Source: Mucilaginibacter gossypiicola
GTDB lineage: Bacteria > Bacteroidota > Bacteroidia > Sphingobacteriales > Sphingobacteriaceae
DNA: 64,000 nucleotides
Assembly (NCBI RefSeq): GCF_900110105.1
Contig: NZ_FOCL01000004.1
Location: forward strand, 652,495 to 716,494
Direction of reading: 5' to 3'
Position 1 is the stretch's first letter. The number at the start of each line of letters is the position of its first letter. Under the pieces are notes generated by a model. The model was not told where the DNA came from and ran no database searches. It saw only the letters and a list, made by a program, of their open reading frames with translations. Shown one piece after another: positions 41,799-52,008 of the stretch. The translations under genes were made by a program, and so were the position numbers.

Positions 41799-42041
41799 AT
41801 GGATTTAATTGTCAGGTTTTTAAAAACGATAGTCGGGTGGATCTTCATTATCCTGATTAAGTTTTACCAGTATTTTATATCACCGCTTTCGGCTGCATCA
41901 TGCCGGTACACACCTACCTGCTCGCAATACGGTGTTGAAGCTATCAAGAAGCATGGCGCTTTCAAAGGTGGCTGGTTAACTATAAAACGTATAGCAAGTT
42001 GTAATCCCTGGGGCGGTCACGGGCATGATCCCGTACCTTAA
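41799..42041 (+). CDS. yidD: Membrane protein insertion efficiency factor YidD
   Basis: 80 residues. Amphipathic N-terminal region, then the signature YQYFISPLSAASCRYTPTCSQYGVEAI with its cysteines, and a C-terminal CNPWGGHGHDPVP. Peripheral inner-membrane protein thought to help YidC-dependent insertion. It starts 12 bases after rnpA. Confidence 0.96.
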   Translation: MDLIVRFLKTIVGWIFIILIKFYQYFISPLSAASCRYTPTCSQYGVEAIKKHGAFKGGWLTIKRIASCNPWGGHGHDPVP

Positions 42042-42050
42042 ATTTGTAAT

Positions 42051-42743
42051 ATGAGCCTGATACTTCAAATAGAAACAGCAACAACATCCTGTTCGGTGGC
42101 CCTTGCCCGTGTTGGCGAGGTTTTGGATTTTAAGGAAATAAATGCCCGTAATATTCACGCCGAAGTTATTACACTTTATATAAACGAATTGTTGAATAAC
42201 ACGGGGATAAGTTATAATGACCTTGATGCTATTGCGGTAAGCAGTGGCCCCGGTTCTTATACTGGCTTGCGAATAGGTGTATCTACCGCTAAAGGTTTAT
42301 GTTTTGCTTTGGATAAACCACTCATAGCTGTTGAAACCCTTGAAGCCATGGCCGATGGCGTTATTAATAATCCTGGCTTTTTCGCGGATGACAAAACGCT
42401 GTTATGCCCTATGATTGATGCCCGCCGGATGGAGGTTTACACCGCATTATTTGATACGGCAGGCAATAGGGTACGCGAAACCGCTGCCGATATTATTGAT
42501 GAAAACAGTTTTGCTGATTATCTGCAACATCACAAGATTATCTTTTTTGGCGATGGTGCCGAAAAGTGTAAAAGTGTACTAAGCAATAATCCTAATGCTG
42601 CATTTTCAGACGATTTTACTAATTCGGCAATTTATCTTACCGAAAAGGCCGCCCAAAAATTTGCTGATGGCGTTTTTGAGGATGTGGCTTATTATGAACC
42701 TTACTACCTTAAAGATTTTATAGCCGGGAAAAAAGCACTTTAA
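42051..42743 (+). CDS. tsaB: tRNA threonylcarbamoyladenosine biosynthesis protein TsaB
   Basis: 230 residues. ASKHA-fold partner of TsaD and TsaE that makes t6A37 in ANN-decoding tRNAs. It starts MSLILQIETATTSCSVAL and has VSSGPGSYTGLRIGVSTAKGL, the family hallmark. TsaB lacks a working ATP site of its own. Nine bases after yidD; its end overlaps the convergent DUF5723 gene by four bases. Confidence 0.95.
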   Translation: MSLILQIETATTSCSVALARVGEVLDFKEINARNIHAEVITLYINELLNNTGISYNDLDAIAVSSGPGSYTGLRIGVSTAKGLCFALDKPLIAVETLEAMADGVINNPGFFADDKTLLCPMIDARRMEVYTALFDTAGNRVRETAADIIDENSFADYLQHHKIIFFGDGAEKCKSVLSNNPNAAFSDDFTNSAIYLTEKAAQKFADGVFEDVAYYEPYYLKDFIAGKKAL

Positions 42744-44191
42744 TTATCGGTTTTAAAGATCCTGCCAAACAAACGGCCAAAGAAACCTTTTTCGCCCATT
42801 GGGATATAGCTCGAATTCATCGGGTGTTCAATTACCCGCCCGAATTTAAGCGAAAAACCAAGGAAGACATCGGCTCCGGAATAGTTGCCTACATGATTTA
42901 TTTGATTGGTATTATTTAATGCAGCTAAGGTAAAGCGGCCTGTATTCACCAGGCGTTCGGAACCGATAAAAAATTCGGCGTTGGGCGATTTTACCATGAT
43001 CTGCGCACCTATATTAAATAATTTATAATCGTCATAAGTTGCTGTTAGGGTAGCTATCAGGTTGTTTTTTTGTACCGAATTAACCAATGCGCCTGTAAAA
43101 CCCGGATAAAACATTTCTTTTTGAGCCACAACAGTTGGGAAATACCTGAATGTTTTTTCATCATCGAGCCAGTAGCTTTTTGATACACTCAATTCGGCTT
43201 TTGCGTTTGTTTTGGTATTAAAGGATGTAACAACCCCATTGCCTCTTACTAAGGCATATACAGCATTGTAAATATTTTCATCACGATGCTCCGATGTAAT
43301 ATCCGTAATATTTGTCGTGTTGTCAAAATCAGTAATGGTTGAGCGCTTGTTCCAGTGGATAAAACCAAGGTCTTTTATATTACCTTGAATAAGGATCCCA
43401 TCTTCTGTACGGAAAGTAGCACCAAGGGATATGGCAGCTCCAGGATTGCGAAAGGTTGGCAGGAAATCACGGCCATCTAACCTTCCTGGTACGTAGCTTC
43501 TGTAGTACCGGCCCTGCATATAAACGTCAGCATTGTCATTATTGGGATCTACCGGATCGCGGTTGATTTGCAGGCTCGACTGCCCTACATCAATTTTATC
43601 ATACTGAATGCCCGAAAGGTAACTTAGTTTAAAGCCTATTGATAGTTGTTTATTGACCTGTTCGCGGTATGTGTAGCTTAGCTGATCATACATTTGAATC
43701 ATGTAATGGTCATTAAATATATTATCATAGTTGTTGTAAGCAAAGTTTGAAGGGCCGTCGAGAAAAGCAACAGATTCGTCGGTAGCGAGACCTCTGCTTT
43801 CTACCCTCGTTTGTGCAGAAAAGCCCATCTCAACGTTACCGTTAAGGCTGGTAAAAAACTTAAGCATTATAGCATAAGCATTAGCATTAGCATTAAAATG
43901 ATTTAAAGCGTTTTGGCCAATCCGTAATGATGAAGTATTATAGAAAGCAGGACTTGCAAATGCGCGGCTCTTGAGCGGCCGTTGTATGTGGCCGGTTAAG
44001 TATAAATTGGCATCGAAATTAGGGACAAAAAAATTGAATGCTACCGCCCGGCTTGAATCCGGAATGAAGGACCTTTGCGATGGGTTTTCAAAAGAATCAT
44101 AAAGCGTGCCCGTATTGTATTGCGAAAATTGTTGAGCCGATACAGATAAAGAACAAAAGGTTAAAAAGAGAATAGTAAAGATCTTATTCAT
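42740..44191 (-). CDS. DUF5723 family outer-membrane protein
   Basis: 483 residues from the ATG at 44191 (an upstream ATG adds six residues before the signal peptide). The signal peptide MNKIFTILFLTFCSLSVSAQ is followed by alternating polar/hydrophobic strands and an ending rich in beta structure (VFLGFSLKFGRVIEHP), which fits a beta-barrel similar to the PorV/OmpA-like group. Function unknown. It is convergent with tsaB and lies in tandem with the next gene upstream. Confidence 0.78.
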   Translation of the reverse strand: MNKIFTILFLTFCSLSVSAQQFSQYNTGTLYDSFENPSQRSFIPDSSRAVAFNFFVPNFDANLYLTGHIQRPLKSRAFASPAFYNTSSLRIGQNALNHFNANANAYAIMLKFFTSLNGNVEMGFSAQTRVESRGLATDESVAFLDGPSNFAYNNYDNIFNDHYMIQMYDQLSYTYREQVNKQLSIGFKLSYLSGIQYDKIDVGQSSLQINRDPVDPNNDNADVYMQGRYYRSYVPGRLDGRDFLPTFRNPGAAISLGATFRTEDGILIQGNIKDLGFIHWNKRSTITDFDNTTNITDITSEHRDENIYNAVYALVRGNGVVTSFNTKTNAKAELSVSKSYWLDDEKTFRYFPTVVAQKEMFYPGFTGALVNSVQKNNLIATLTATYDDYKLFNIGAQIMVKSPNAEFFIGSERLVNTGRFTLAALNNTNQINHVGNYSGADVFLGFSLKFGRVIEHPMNSSYIPMGEKGFFGRLFGRIFKTDN

Positions 44192-44322
44192 ATTATAGCT
44201 CACATACACTCACTCTGAATTATTGAATAAAAACCCAAAGCAGGCGCCGGTAAAATTTATTACAAATTTCTGTTTGTATTGTTTTACGAAATCGGCGGGG
44301 TATGGTTGTGTCAATGCACAAT

Positions 44323-45912
44323 TTATTTTTTTTGCGAGCTTGTGTCGGGTGCGTTTAAACGCATACAGAAATTAGTGTAAAAATTCTTGTCAGATGCAGT
44401 GAGCTGAAAAGCTGCACCATAATAGCTTTTCCAACCGGGGGAGTTATTTTCAAATGCATCGTAAAAAGGTTTTTTTAAATCGCGCTTTAATACGGGCAGC
44501 ATGTTTTTAAAGTTGATAAAGTACGCTACGTTGCTTCTTTCGGCCAGTAAATTGTCAAACTGTGTGTACTGATCTGTTTTGCTAATGAATTTCCGGTTAA
44601 AGTAAGTATCGTTATAGCTCTCCAGCTCGGATACTGATGCAGCAAGGATAAGGTAATTATCAATAATCATAAAGTAAGGCTTCCTGAAAACGCTGAAAGC
44701 ATCACCCAATAAAAAGAAAGGCAGTTTTTCATAATTAAACTGACCAACTTTATCGGTAACCATATTACTGATGTTCATCATCAGCGGAAACAGCCTTGAG
44801 CCATCCTTGACGGATATAATGGCAAATTTTTCAAAGTATCGGGTCGTAACTATTGCAAATTCATTACCAAGCAGTTTTTCAAATTCCGGCTTTATAAACA
44901 GGCCCGCTTCGGATTTTACTTTGGCTAACAGTTCGTTTTTTTCCTTGCCCACACCTGCTTTATCATGCCATTGCGAAAGATCGGCCTCGAACTTTTTAGG
45001 GTCCGAAACAGCAAAACTGATGCTATAGGCAGTAGTGGCCGGGAAAATATCTTTCAAATGATTCTCAACCGGTTGCTGGGTCGAATAGATGTTCAAATAG
45101 CTGGTAGCATTATTTTGCTTAGTTGTAAAGCCGTTAAACATCAACGCGTCGCTTTTATAATTCAGGTTTAATGCGGCGTAAGCCGGCAACATCCGGAAAC
45201 TCTTAAAAAGATCGGTAGTTTTATTAATAAACAACTGATCAAAAAGCGGGTTAAGCTGGTTGTAGTTGATATAAAGGTTTGCCAGCGAATTGGCGTTTTG
45301 CTGCTCGGGCAGCGGTACAAAGCCATTTTGGCCTTTATCCTGTTGGTATATGGCGCTATGGTCAACCAAATCTTTTGAAAAGCTGCCCGAAAATATATTG
45401 TCGCCTGTTTTTATGATGTAGAAATGTTTGTTTAACGGTTTGACGAAAATATTATACCCCTGACTTGCGGCTATCTGCATCGGTGCTATTTGTAAACTGT
45501 TTTTGGCCACGCCGGTTAAATTATTAAACATGGCTGCCGAAAAGGTTTTTGATGCCGAGGTAGTTACAAGCAGGTCTACATCGTCTGTATGAGTTGGATG
45601 AATGGAAATAAAAATATTTTGACCGGTAAAAAACTGGCTAAGCTGCGGAGAGGTTATAAGCAACTTGCGTAATGTATCAAGGTCGCTTAATTTATCGTGC
45701 CCGGCAAACGCACTAAGGAGCTGATTGCCTGCAAAAATCTCATAAAAGCCTTTTTCGTTAGTAAACTCAAATACGGCAACAGCGTTATCTGGAATAGCAT
45801 GCATAACCTGTCCGGTACGCACTCCCGGCGGACTCAAATTTTTAAAATATAATACCGTTATAAGCACGGTAGCTATAATTAAAAATATAGTGGTTACTAT
45901 CATTCGTTTCAT
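44323..45912 (-). CDS. Hypothetical membrane-anchored protein
   Basis: 529 residues from the ATG at 45912. One N-terminal transmembrane helix (about 5-25) with no cleavage site, so the long C-terminal part (about 500 residues) is probably periplasmic. It begins AIPDNAVAVFEFTNEKGFYE and contains YFINFKNMLPVLKRDL near the end, reminiscent of DUF3352-type proteins, but I cannot fix the family. About 130 bases upstream of the DUF5723 gene on the same strand. Confidence 0.68.
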   Translation of the reverse strand: MKRMIVTTIFLIIATVLITVLYFKNLSPPGVRTGQVMHAIPDNAVAVFEFTNEKGFYEIFAGNQLLSAFAGHDKLSDLDTLRKLLITSPQLSQFFTGQNIFISIHPTHTDDVDLLVTTSASKTFSAAMFNNLTGVAKNSLQIAPMQIAASQGYNIFVKPLNKHFYIIKTGDNIFSGSFSKDLVDHSAIYQQDKGQNGFVPLPEQQNANSLANLYINYNQLNPLFDQLFINKTTDLFKSFRMLPAYAALNLNYKSDALMFNGFTTKQNNATSYLNIYSTQQPVENHLKDIFPATTAYSISFAVSDPKKFEADLSQWHDKAGVGKEKNELLAKVKSEAGLFIKPEFEKLLGNEFAIVTTRYFEKFAIISVKDGSRLFPLMMNISNMVTDKVGQFNYEKLPFFLLGDAFSVFRKPYFMIIDNYLILAASVSELESYNDTYFNRKFISKTDQYTQFDNLLAERSNVAYFINFKNMLPVLKRDLKKPFYDAFENNSPGWKSYYGAAFQLTASDKNFYTNFCMRLNAPDTSSQKK

Positions 45913-45998
45913 AGCAGGGGTGTGCAGCAAATATAGAATTTTACCCCACGGCGTTAAAGTAATACTTTCAATTGGTTAACTTAGCTTTTTATATCTGC

Positions 45999-46388
45999 AT
46001 GAACAAACAAATAATTATTACTGCTTCGTTTTTAGGTATGCTTGCCGTTATAACCGGCGCTTTTGGTGCACACGGATTAAAAGCCGTGCTAACGCCTTCG
46101 CAGCTTGAGGTTTGGCATACCGCTGTTCAATATAATTTTTATCATGTTTTTGCCTTGCTATTTCTGGCAGCCTTTGCGGGTAAAAGGGACGGAGGGTTGA
46201 TATCTGCCGCGTATTACCTTTTTACTTTTGGCATCATCCTTTTTTCAGGGTCGTTATACCTGCTTTCCTGCCGTGATTTGCTTGGCTGGAACTGGCTTGT
46301 ATTTATGGGGCCAATTACACCCATTGGCGGTTTATTGTTCATATTGGGTTGGCTGATGCTTGCCTTAGCCGCTATCCGCAATAAATAA
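45999..46388 (+). CDS. DUF423 family membrane protein
   Basis: 129 residues from the ATG at 45999 (a TTG at 45972 would add nine). Four transmembrane helices, with the family signature GAFGAHGLKAVL after helix 1 and MGPITPIGGLLFILGWL at the end. Inner membrane, function unknown (YgdD-like). The stop is six bases before priA, so they are cotranscribed. Confidence 0.9.
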   Translation: MNKQIIITASFLGMLAVITGAFGAHGLKAVLTPSQLEVWHTAVQYNFYHVFALLFLAAFAGKRDGGLISAAYYLFTFGIILFSGSLYLLSCRDLLGWNWLVFMGPITPIGGLLFILGWLMLALAAIRNK

Positions 46389-46394
46389 TAACAC

Positions 46395-48884
46395 ATGTTA
46401 GAGTTTGCCGAAATTGAACATACCGACCGTGAAACGCTTTTTGCCGAAGTGATTTTGCCCCTGGCTATTTCAAAAAACTATACTTACCGGATACCTTACG
46501 AGCAAAACAATGCTATTGCTATAGGCAAAAGAGTGGTGGTGCAGTTTGGTAAAAGCAAACTGTATACTGCTATTGTTAAGGAGATAGGCAAACTGGCGCC
46601 CGAAAAGTATGAGGCCAAATACATCATCGAAATATTGGATGACCGCCCCGTTGTGACCCCACAGCAGCTTGAGTTTTGGCAGTGGCTGGCCGATTACTAC
46701 ATGTGCAATATAGGCGAGGTGATGAATGCTGCGCTACCATCAGCACTAAAACTGGCAAGCGAAACCCGTATTGTGCTTAACCGTGAATACGAGATAGATA
46801 AAGCTACACTTCATGATAAGGAGTTTTTAATTGTTGAGGCCCTTGAAATTCAGCCAGAGCTTACTATTAGCGATATTACCAAGCTGTTGGGGCAAAAAAC
46901 TGTAATGCCGATATTGAAACTGATGTTTGAGAAAAACATCATCAATATATCTGAAGAAGTTAGTGAACGCTACAAGCCACGTAAGCGCACATTCATTACC
47001 CTTAACCCGGTTTACAATAATCAGGATAATCTACGGGAGCTATTCCCGATATTGGAAAAACGTGCGCCTAAACAGGCCGATGCCTTGCTGGCTTATATCA
47101 AACTGTCCCGTCATTCAAAAAATATCACCAAAAATGAACTTATTGAAGAGAGCGGGGCTGGCGAGTCGAGCATTAAGTCGCTCATTGAAAAGGAGATTTT
47201 CTTTTCGGAAGATAGAAGTGTTAGCCGGTTGCATTTTGAAGGAGAGGATGAAGCAGGTGATAACTTTGAATTGAGCGAGCAGCAAACCGGGGTGCTTCAA
47301 AGTATCCGCGAGCAGTTTAAAGAAAAAGATGTAGCCCTATTGCATGGCGTAACCTCATCGGGCAAAACACAGTTGTATGTAAGGTTGATAGAAGAGATTG
47401 TACGCAATGGTAAACAGGTGCTTTATCTGCTTCCCGAAATTGCCCTTACAACACATATCATCGAACGCCTGAGGACGTATTTTGGTGCCGATATAGGCGT
47501 TTACCATTCCCGCTTTAATGATAATGAACGGGTAGAGGTTTGGCAAAAAGTTTTAAGCGGAGAATATAAAATTGTACTTGGTGCACGTTCATCAGTGTTT
47601 TTGCCATTTGCTGATCTGGGCCTGATCATTGTTGATGAGGAGCATGAAACCTCATACAAACAATTTGACCCTGCGCCGCGCTACAATGCACGTGATGCGG
47701 CCATCTTTTTAGCTAATATGCACCAGGGCAAAGTGCTGCTGGGCTCGGCTACACCATCTTTTGAAAGTTACTATAATGCCCGCATGCATAAATACGGTTT
47801 TGCAGAGCTAACAGAACGTTTTGGCGGCGTTGAATTGCCCGATGTGCAGGTGGTAAGCATTGCGCATGAAACCAAACAGAAAACTATCCAGTCGCATTTT
47901 ACCAGTGTGTTGATGGAGGGTATAAAGCAGGCTCTTGAAAATAAAGAACAGGTAATTTTATTCCAAAACCGCCGTGGATATGCGCCTATCCTCATGTGCA
48001 AAGTTTGTGCTTATACACCTAAATGTATCAATTGCGACGTAAGCCTTACTTACCACAAAAGCAGCGGCAAACTGCATTGTCATTACTGCGGGTACAAAGA
48101 AGATACACCGTCCATTTGCCCGGCTTGTGGCTCAACCCATTTGGAATATAAAGGTTTCGGTACCGAAAAAATTGAGGACGAGCTGAGCGTTTTACTTCCT
48201 GAAGCCCGGATCGCCCGTATGGATTTGGATACCACACGGTCAAGAAATTCCTTGCAGACTATCCTTAACGATCTGGAAGAAAAACGAATTGATATTTTGG
48301 TTGGTACCCAGATGGTAGCCAAAGGGCTCGATTTTTCTGATGTGACGCTCATTGGTATTATTAATGCGGATAGCTTGCTGAAATTCCCGGATTACAGGGC
48401 TAACGAACGCGGGTACCAACTCCTGTCGCAGGTGAGCGGCAGGGCAGGACGACGGGGTAAGCAAGGCAAGGTAGTTGTGCAAACCTATGATATTTACCAC
48501 CGGGTATTAAAACAGGTAATTGACAACAATTACGCCGATCTTTATTTTACAGAGATGGAAGAGCGGAGGAGCTTTAAATATCCGCCGTTTTACCGTATCA
48601 TCAACCTCGATATCAAACATAAAAATCCGGATGTGCTTTATAACCAGGCCGAATATCTCGGCGCCCGTCTCCGGGAGCATTTTGGCGAACGGGTGATAGG
48701 CCCGGAACAGCCGCTCATCAGCAGGATCCGTAATTACTATATCAAAAGCATCATGCTTAAATTTGAGAAGGATGGCATCTCCATCGTAAAAGCAAAATCT
48801 GTTTTACGGGATGTGATTACTCAATATTATACAACCAAGCTTAGCACCGGCAGTATTGTGCAGCCGGATGTTGATCCGTATTGA
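46395..48884 (+). CDS. priA: Primosomal protein N' (replication restart helicase)
   Basis: 829 residues. DEAH-type helicase that rebuilds replication forks. Walker A is GVTSSGKTQ, Walker B VDEEHE, and motifs V/VI include GTQMVAKGLDF and QVSGRAGRRG. The zinc-binding insert has eight cysteines (CKVCAYTPKC, then CINC, CHYC, CPAC). The 3'BD and winged-helix parts are at the N-terminus, including VILPLAISKNYTYRIP. Full length. Coupled to the DUF423 gene upstream. Confidence 0.96.
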   Translation: MLEFAEIEHTDRETLFAEVILPLAISKNYTYRIPYEQNNAIAIGKRVVVQFGKSKLYTAIVKEIGKLAPEKYEAKYIIEILDDRPVVTPQQLEFWQWLADYYMCNIGEVMNAALPSALKLASETRIVLNREYEIDKATLHDKEFLIVEALEIQPELTISDITKLLGQKTVMPILKLMFEKNIINISEEVSERYKPRKRTFITLNPVYNNQDNLRELFPILEKRAPKQADALLAYIKLSRHSKNITKNELIEESGAGESSIKSLIEKEIFFSEDRSVSRLHFEGEDEAGDNFELSEQQTGVLQSIREQFKEKDVALLHGVTSSGKTQLYVRLIEEIVRNGKQVLYLLPEIALTTHIIERLRTYFGADIGVYHSRFNDNERVEVWQKVLSGEYKIVLGARSSVFLPFADLGLIIVDEEHETSYKQFDPAPRYNARDAAIFLANMHQGKVLLGSATPSFESYYNARMHKYGFAELTERFGGVELPDVQVVSIAHETKQKTIQSHFTSVLMEGIKQALENKEQVILFQNRRGYAPILMCKVCAYTPKCINCDVSLTYHKSSGKLHCHYCGYKEDTPSICPACGSTHLEYKGFGTEKIEDELSVLLPEARIARMDLDTTRSRNSLQTILNDLEEKRIDILVGTQMVAKGLDFSDVTLIGIINADSLLKFPDYRANERGYQLLSQVSGRAGRRGKQGKVVVQTYDIYHRVLKQVIDNNYADLYFTEMEERRSFKYPPFYRIINLDIKHKNPDVLYNQAEYLGARLREHFGERVIGPEQPLISRIRNYYIKSIMLKFEKDGISIVKAKSVLRDVITQYYTTKLSTGSIVQPDVDPY

Positions 48885-48910
48885 AGCGTTTAATCGAAGC
48901 TTGTTAAAAC

Positions 48911-49004
48911 CATGTCATTGCGAGCGTAGCGTGGCAACCGCACGGAAGCATAGACACCCTGTATAGCATGCGATTGCTTTGTCGTTCCTCCTCGCAATGA
49001 CATG
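48911..49004. repeat. REP-like inverted repeat, second copy
   Basis: Arms CATGTCATTGCGAG (48911-48924) and CTCGCAATGACATG (48991-49004) are perfect over 14 bp, with further partial pairing inside. Shares TCATTGCGAG with the element at 36695. Lies between convergent priA and the S9 peptidase gene. Confidence 0.8.
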
Positions 49005-49022
49005 TGTAGGGGAGTGATGTAA

Positions 49023-51833
49023 TTACTTTTCCAACTCCAATCCCCAATCTTTTCCTTTATCTACAGCAGGCACACCTTTATCCATCCAAACAGGCATTGG
49101 GGCACCCTTTAAAAAGTGATCGAAAAATTGCTGCTCGCGGATAGTAATATCTTTCTTGTTTTGGCGTAGAACAAGGTTGTGGGCTTCGCCATTATATTGC
49201 AACAGCCAAACGGGCTTGCCTAAGCGACGTAGTGCCGTAAACATTTCAATGCCCTGATACCATGGCACGGCCCCGTCTGCATCGTTGCTCATGATCATAA
49301 CTGGCGTTTTTACTTTAGGTAACTGAAATAAAGGTGAATTTTCGATATACAACTCCGGCTTTTCCCAAAGCGTTGCACCAATACGACTTTGCGATTTTTC
49401 ATACTGAAACTGCCTGTTCAAGCCAGATTCCCACCTGATACCGCCATAGGCCGAAGTCATGTTGGCTACCGGTGCGCCAGCCCAGGCCGCTGCGTACATA
49501 TTAGTTTGGGTAATAAGATATGCCACCTGGTAACCGCCCCAGCTTTGGCCCTGTATGCCGATATGCGCTGCGTCAACCCAACCGTTTTTCTTTAGTGATT
49601 CAACGCCCGAATTAATAAACTCTACGGCCGAAGCGCCCGGATGCCCGGTTTGATAGCTGATATCCGGCGCGAAAACCAGGTAACCATTGCTTACAAAAAA
49701 TGAAATAGGTAACCGGGATGGTGTGGGGGCAGGGGCAATATAATTATAAAGTCCGTCAGATAGCTTTTCGTAAAAATAAACCACCATTGGGTACTTCTTA
49801 GCCGGGTCAAAATCTTCGGGCTTATACAGGATTCCCTTTGATTGATAACCTTTAGGTGTTGTCCACCTTACCAGTTCGGCAGTACCCCAGTTGTATTCGC
49901 TTTGCTGTGCGTTAATGCTGCTTAGTTTGATCTCTTTCTTCAAATCAGAAGAAAAGTAGAGATCAGGCGACTGTTTATAGCTTGCTTTGGTATAAATATA
50001 AGCATCGACATTTTTAGCTTTCAATAGGTTATCATAGCTCATCGGGGCCATGACGATCTTTTCGGGTTGATCGTTTGCTTCAGGGAATTTTCGGAAATAT
50101 CCCCATTGTTTGGTTTCCTCATTTTGGGTAAGAAGCCACATCGGTTCTTTTACCGGGATAAATTTCTGCTCCGGGTCAGTTTGATCATACCTGATGATGA
50201 ACTTGTTTTTACGACCGAGGCCTTTAGTAAAATTGAACGCATCGCCCGTTGCCGGGTCAAAACGCCATATATCATAGCGATCATAAATAAATACGGCCTT
50301 GTCGCCAGTTGTCCAGCCTGCTAAACCATATGGCGAAGCATAGCCGGGTACATCGTTTAGTTCATCGCCCATTTTTGTGTCCGTAGCCTTGCTTAGGTTT
50401 ATTTTTTGCCCCGTTGCAATAGTATAGCAATACCATGCCTGATCTTTCAGATCAAACCAAAGTACATAATTGCCATGCGGTGAGATATAATAACGCCCTA
50501 TGGAAGCGTTGACAAGCCTGTGGTTGCCACTTTTGGTATCAATTAAAATAGCCTGTTGTTTGGTGCTGCCTTCCCACTGTGCAGCTACGCGGGCACCAGT
50601 ATCCGTAACCCCTAAAACATAGCGTGCATCCTTGTTTTCGGCAATTAATATCTCGGGAATGGCCTTACTGCCTAACTGAACGGTTTTGGTGTTTGATTCC
50701 TCGGGCTTAATGACCGCAAGGTAGCTTCGCTTTAACTCGGTTTGCAGGTTTTTAAGCTGTTGTGGTTGCAAATAATCGTCTTTGTAGTTCCAGATATCCA
50801 GTTTGGCAACCTCAAAATCTACCAGGGTAGTATCTGCGGGTTTCGGGATAGGCGCAGTGCCAAAGAAAAGATTGTTGCCACTTTTACTGAAGCTTACTTT
50901 GCCATCACCACTTACTGCCCAGTTATTGGGAATTCCGGCCGTGCCTGCTGACGCAATAACATCCGCACTATCTTTTGTTGTATTATAGTAATAAAGTTTA
51001 AAAGGTTTTACTAATGCCTTTTCCGGGTTCTTTTCGGCGGTAAATGCAATCTGTCTGCCGGCATCATCAATGCTGATATTATGATAATTGCCCCGGCCGG
51101 TACTCAACCGTTTAACTGTGTTTTTCTCAACTTCAAATAAATACAAGCCGGATGTAACCTCTTTTTGTTTGGCTGGAGCCGTTACCGCAAATGCAACCCA
51201 TTTTCCATTTTTACTTACCTGGTATTCGCTAACATATTTAAAAGCCCGTTGGGTGCCAGTGTTTAGTTTTTTAATAGTTAAATCGGCGCCATCGTGGGTT
51301 GGAGGAGCAACTGTTACTGTAATAGCTTTTTTTGAGGTGTCGCTGGTAACGGGCTTTTTAACAGTATCGGCAGCTGCCAGATAAGCAACAACCAGCGCGT
51401 TCTCTGCTATTTTAAAAGAACGTATGGCTGCAACTTTGGTTATCGATGATGATCCCAAAGTAATTATGCCTAAGGTGTCTTTTGGAAAATCGGATTGTTT
51501 TTTCTTTTCGATTTTGGCCTGCCTTGTTTCCTGGTAAAGCGGCCGGATGAGGCATATGGCGAACTTTGAATCTCCGGTTATTTTTACCGTATCAGCGCGA
51601 GGTATTTTTACTAAGGTTGTGTTTTTACTGGTTTTGATAACAAGCTCGGCATCTCCCTGTTGTGGTTTTATTATATAACCTATCCATTTGCCATCATTGC
51701 TGATGTGTTGACCTGCTATGCTTTGCCATCCATCAAAAACAGAATGATCTAAGGGTTTTTTAGGGGATTTTTGAGCCGATACATGAAACCCAATAGCCAA
51801 TAACAGGCAAGCTGATAGTAAAAGTTTACGCAT
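49023..51833 (-). CDS. S9 family prolyl oligopeptidase-type peptidase
   Basis: 936 residues with a signal peptide (ends about ISFHVSAQ, residue 21). A long beta-propeller (about 40-670) precedes an alpha/beta-hydrolase domain with nucleophile S764 in GQSWGGYQ, acid in NDADGAVPW and base in NGEAHNLVLRQ. Cuts after proline or acts as a dipeptidyl or acylaminoacyl peptidase on short peptides in the periplasm. The promoter region contains a tandem repeat at 51909. Confidence 0.92.
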   Translation of the reverse strand: MRKLLLSACLLLAIGFHVSAQKSPKKPLDHSVFDGWQSIAGQHISNDGKWIGYIIKPQQGDAELVIKTSKNTTLVKIPRADTVKITGDSKFAICLIRPLYQETRQAKIEKKKQSDFPKDTLGIITLGSSSITKVAAIRSFKIAENALVVAYLAAADTVKKPVTSDTSKKAITVTVAPPTHDGADLTIKKLNTGTQRAFKYVSEYQVSKNGKWVAFAVTAPAKQKEVTSGLYLFEVEKNTVKRLSTGRGNYHNISIDDAGRQIAFTAEKNPEKALVKPFKLYYYNTTKDSADVIASAGTAGIPNNWAVSGDGKVSFSKSGNNLFFGTAPIPKPADTTLVDFEVAKLDIWNYKDDYLQPQQLKNLQTELKRSYLAVIKPEESNTKTVQLGSKAIPEILIAENKDARYVLGVTDTGARVAAQWEGSTKQQAILIDTKSGNHRLVNASIGRYYISPHGNYVLWFDLKDQAWYCYTIATGQKINLSKATDTKMGDELNDVPGYASPYGLAGWTTGDKAVFIYDRYDIWRFDPATGDAFNFTKGLGRKNKFIIRYDQTDPEQKFIPVKEPMWLLTQNEETKQWGYFRKFPEANDQPEKIVMAPMSYDNLLKAKNVDAYIYTKASYKQSPDLYFSSDLKKEIKLSSINAQQSEYNWGTAELVRWTTPKGYQSKGILYKPEDFDPAKKYPMVVYFYEKLSDGLYNYIAPAPTPSRLPISFFVSNGYLVFAPDISYQTGHPGASAVEFINSGVESLKKNGWVDAAHIGIQGQSWGGYQVAYLITQTNMYAAAWAGAPVANMTSAYGGIRWESGLNRQFQYEKSQSRIGATLWEKPELYIENSPLFQLPKVKTPVMIMSNDADGAVPWYQGIEMFTALRRLGKPVWLLQYNGEAHNLVLRQNKKDITIREQQFFDHFLKGAPMPVWMDKGVPAVDKGKDWGLELEK

Positions 51834-51908
51834 ACAGGAAAGATGTCAAAACCTAAATATGCTGAAAACTTACGGCTTAATGAAATAAGTTATGGGAAAG
51901 TTACATTG

Positions 51909-52005
51909 AGGCGAAAGGCGAAAGGCGAAAGGCGAAAGGCGAAAGGCATTATGTTAAATAGGAATATAAAACAACCTTTAACCTTTTACCTTTCGCCTTT
52001 AACCT
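51909..52005. repeat. Heptamer (AGGNNAA) tandem arrays, facing each other
   Basis: Five exact copies of AGGCGAA run at 51909-51943 (+ strand). About 35 bases on, 51978-52005 holds four copies of AGGNNAA on the minus strand (TTAACCT, TTTACCT, TTCGCCT, TTAACCT). The two arrays can pair as a hairpin. The element lies 75 bases upstream of the S9 peptidase start and reaches almost to the aspartate kinase stop (52009). A third array stands before argG. Confidence 0.85.
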
Positions 52006-52008
52006 CGA

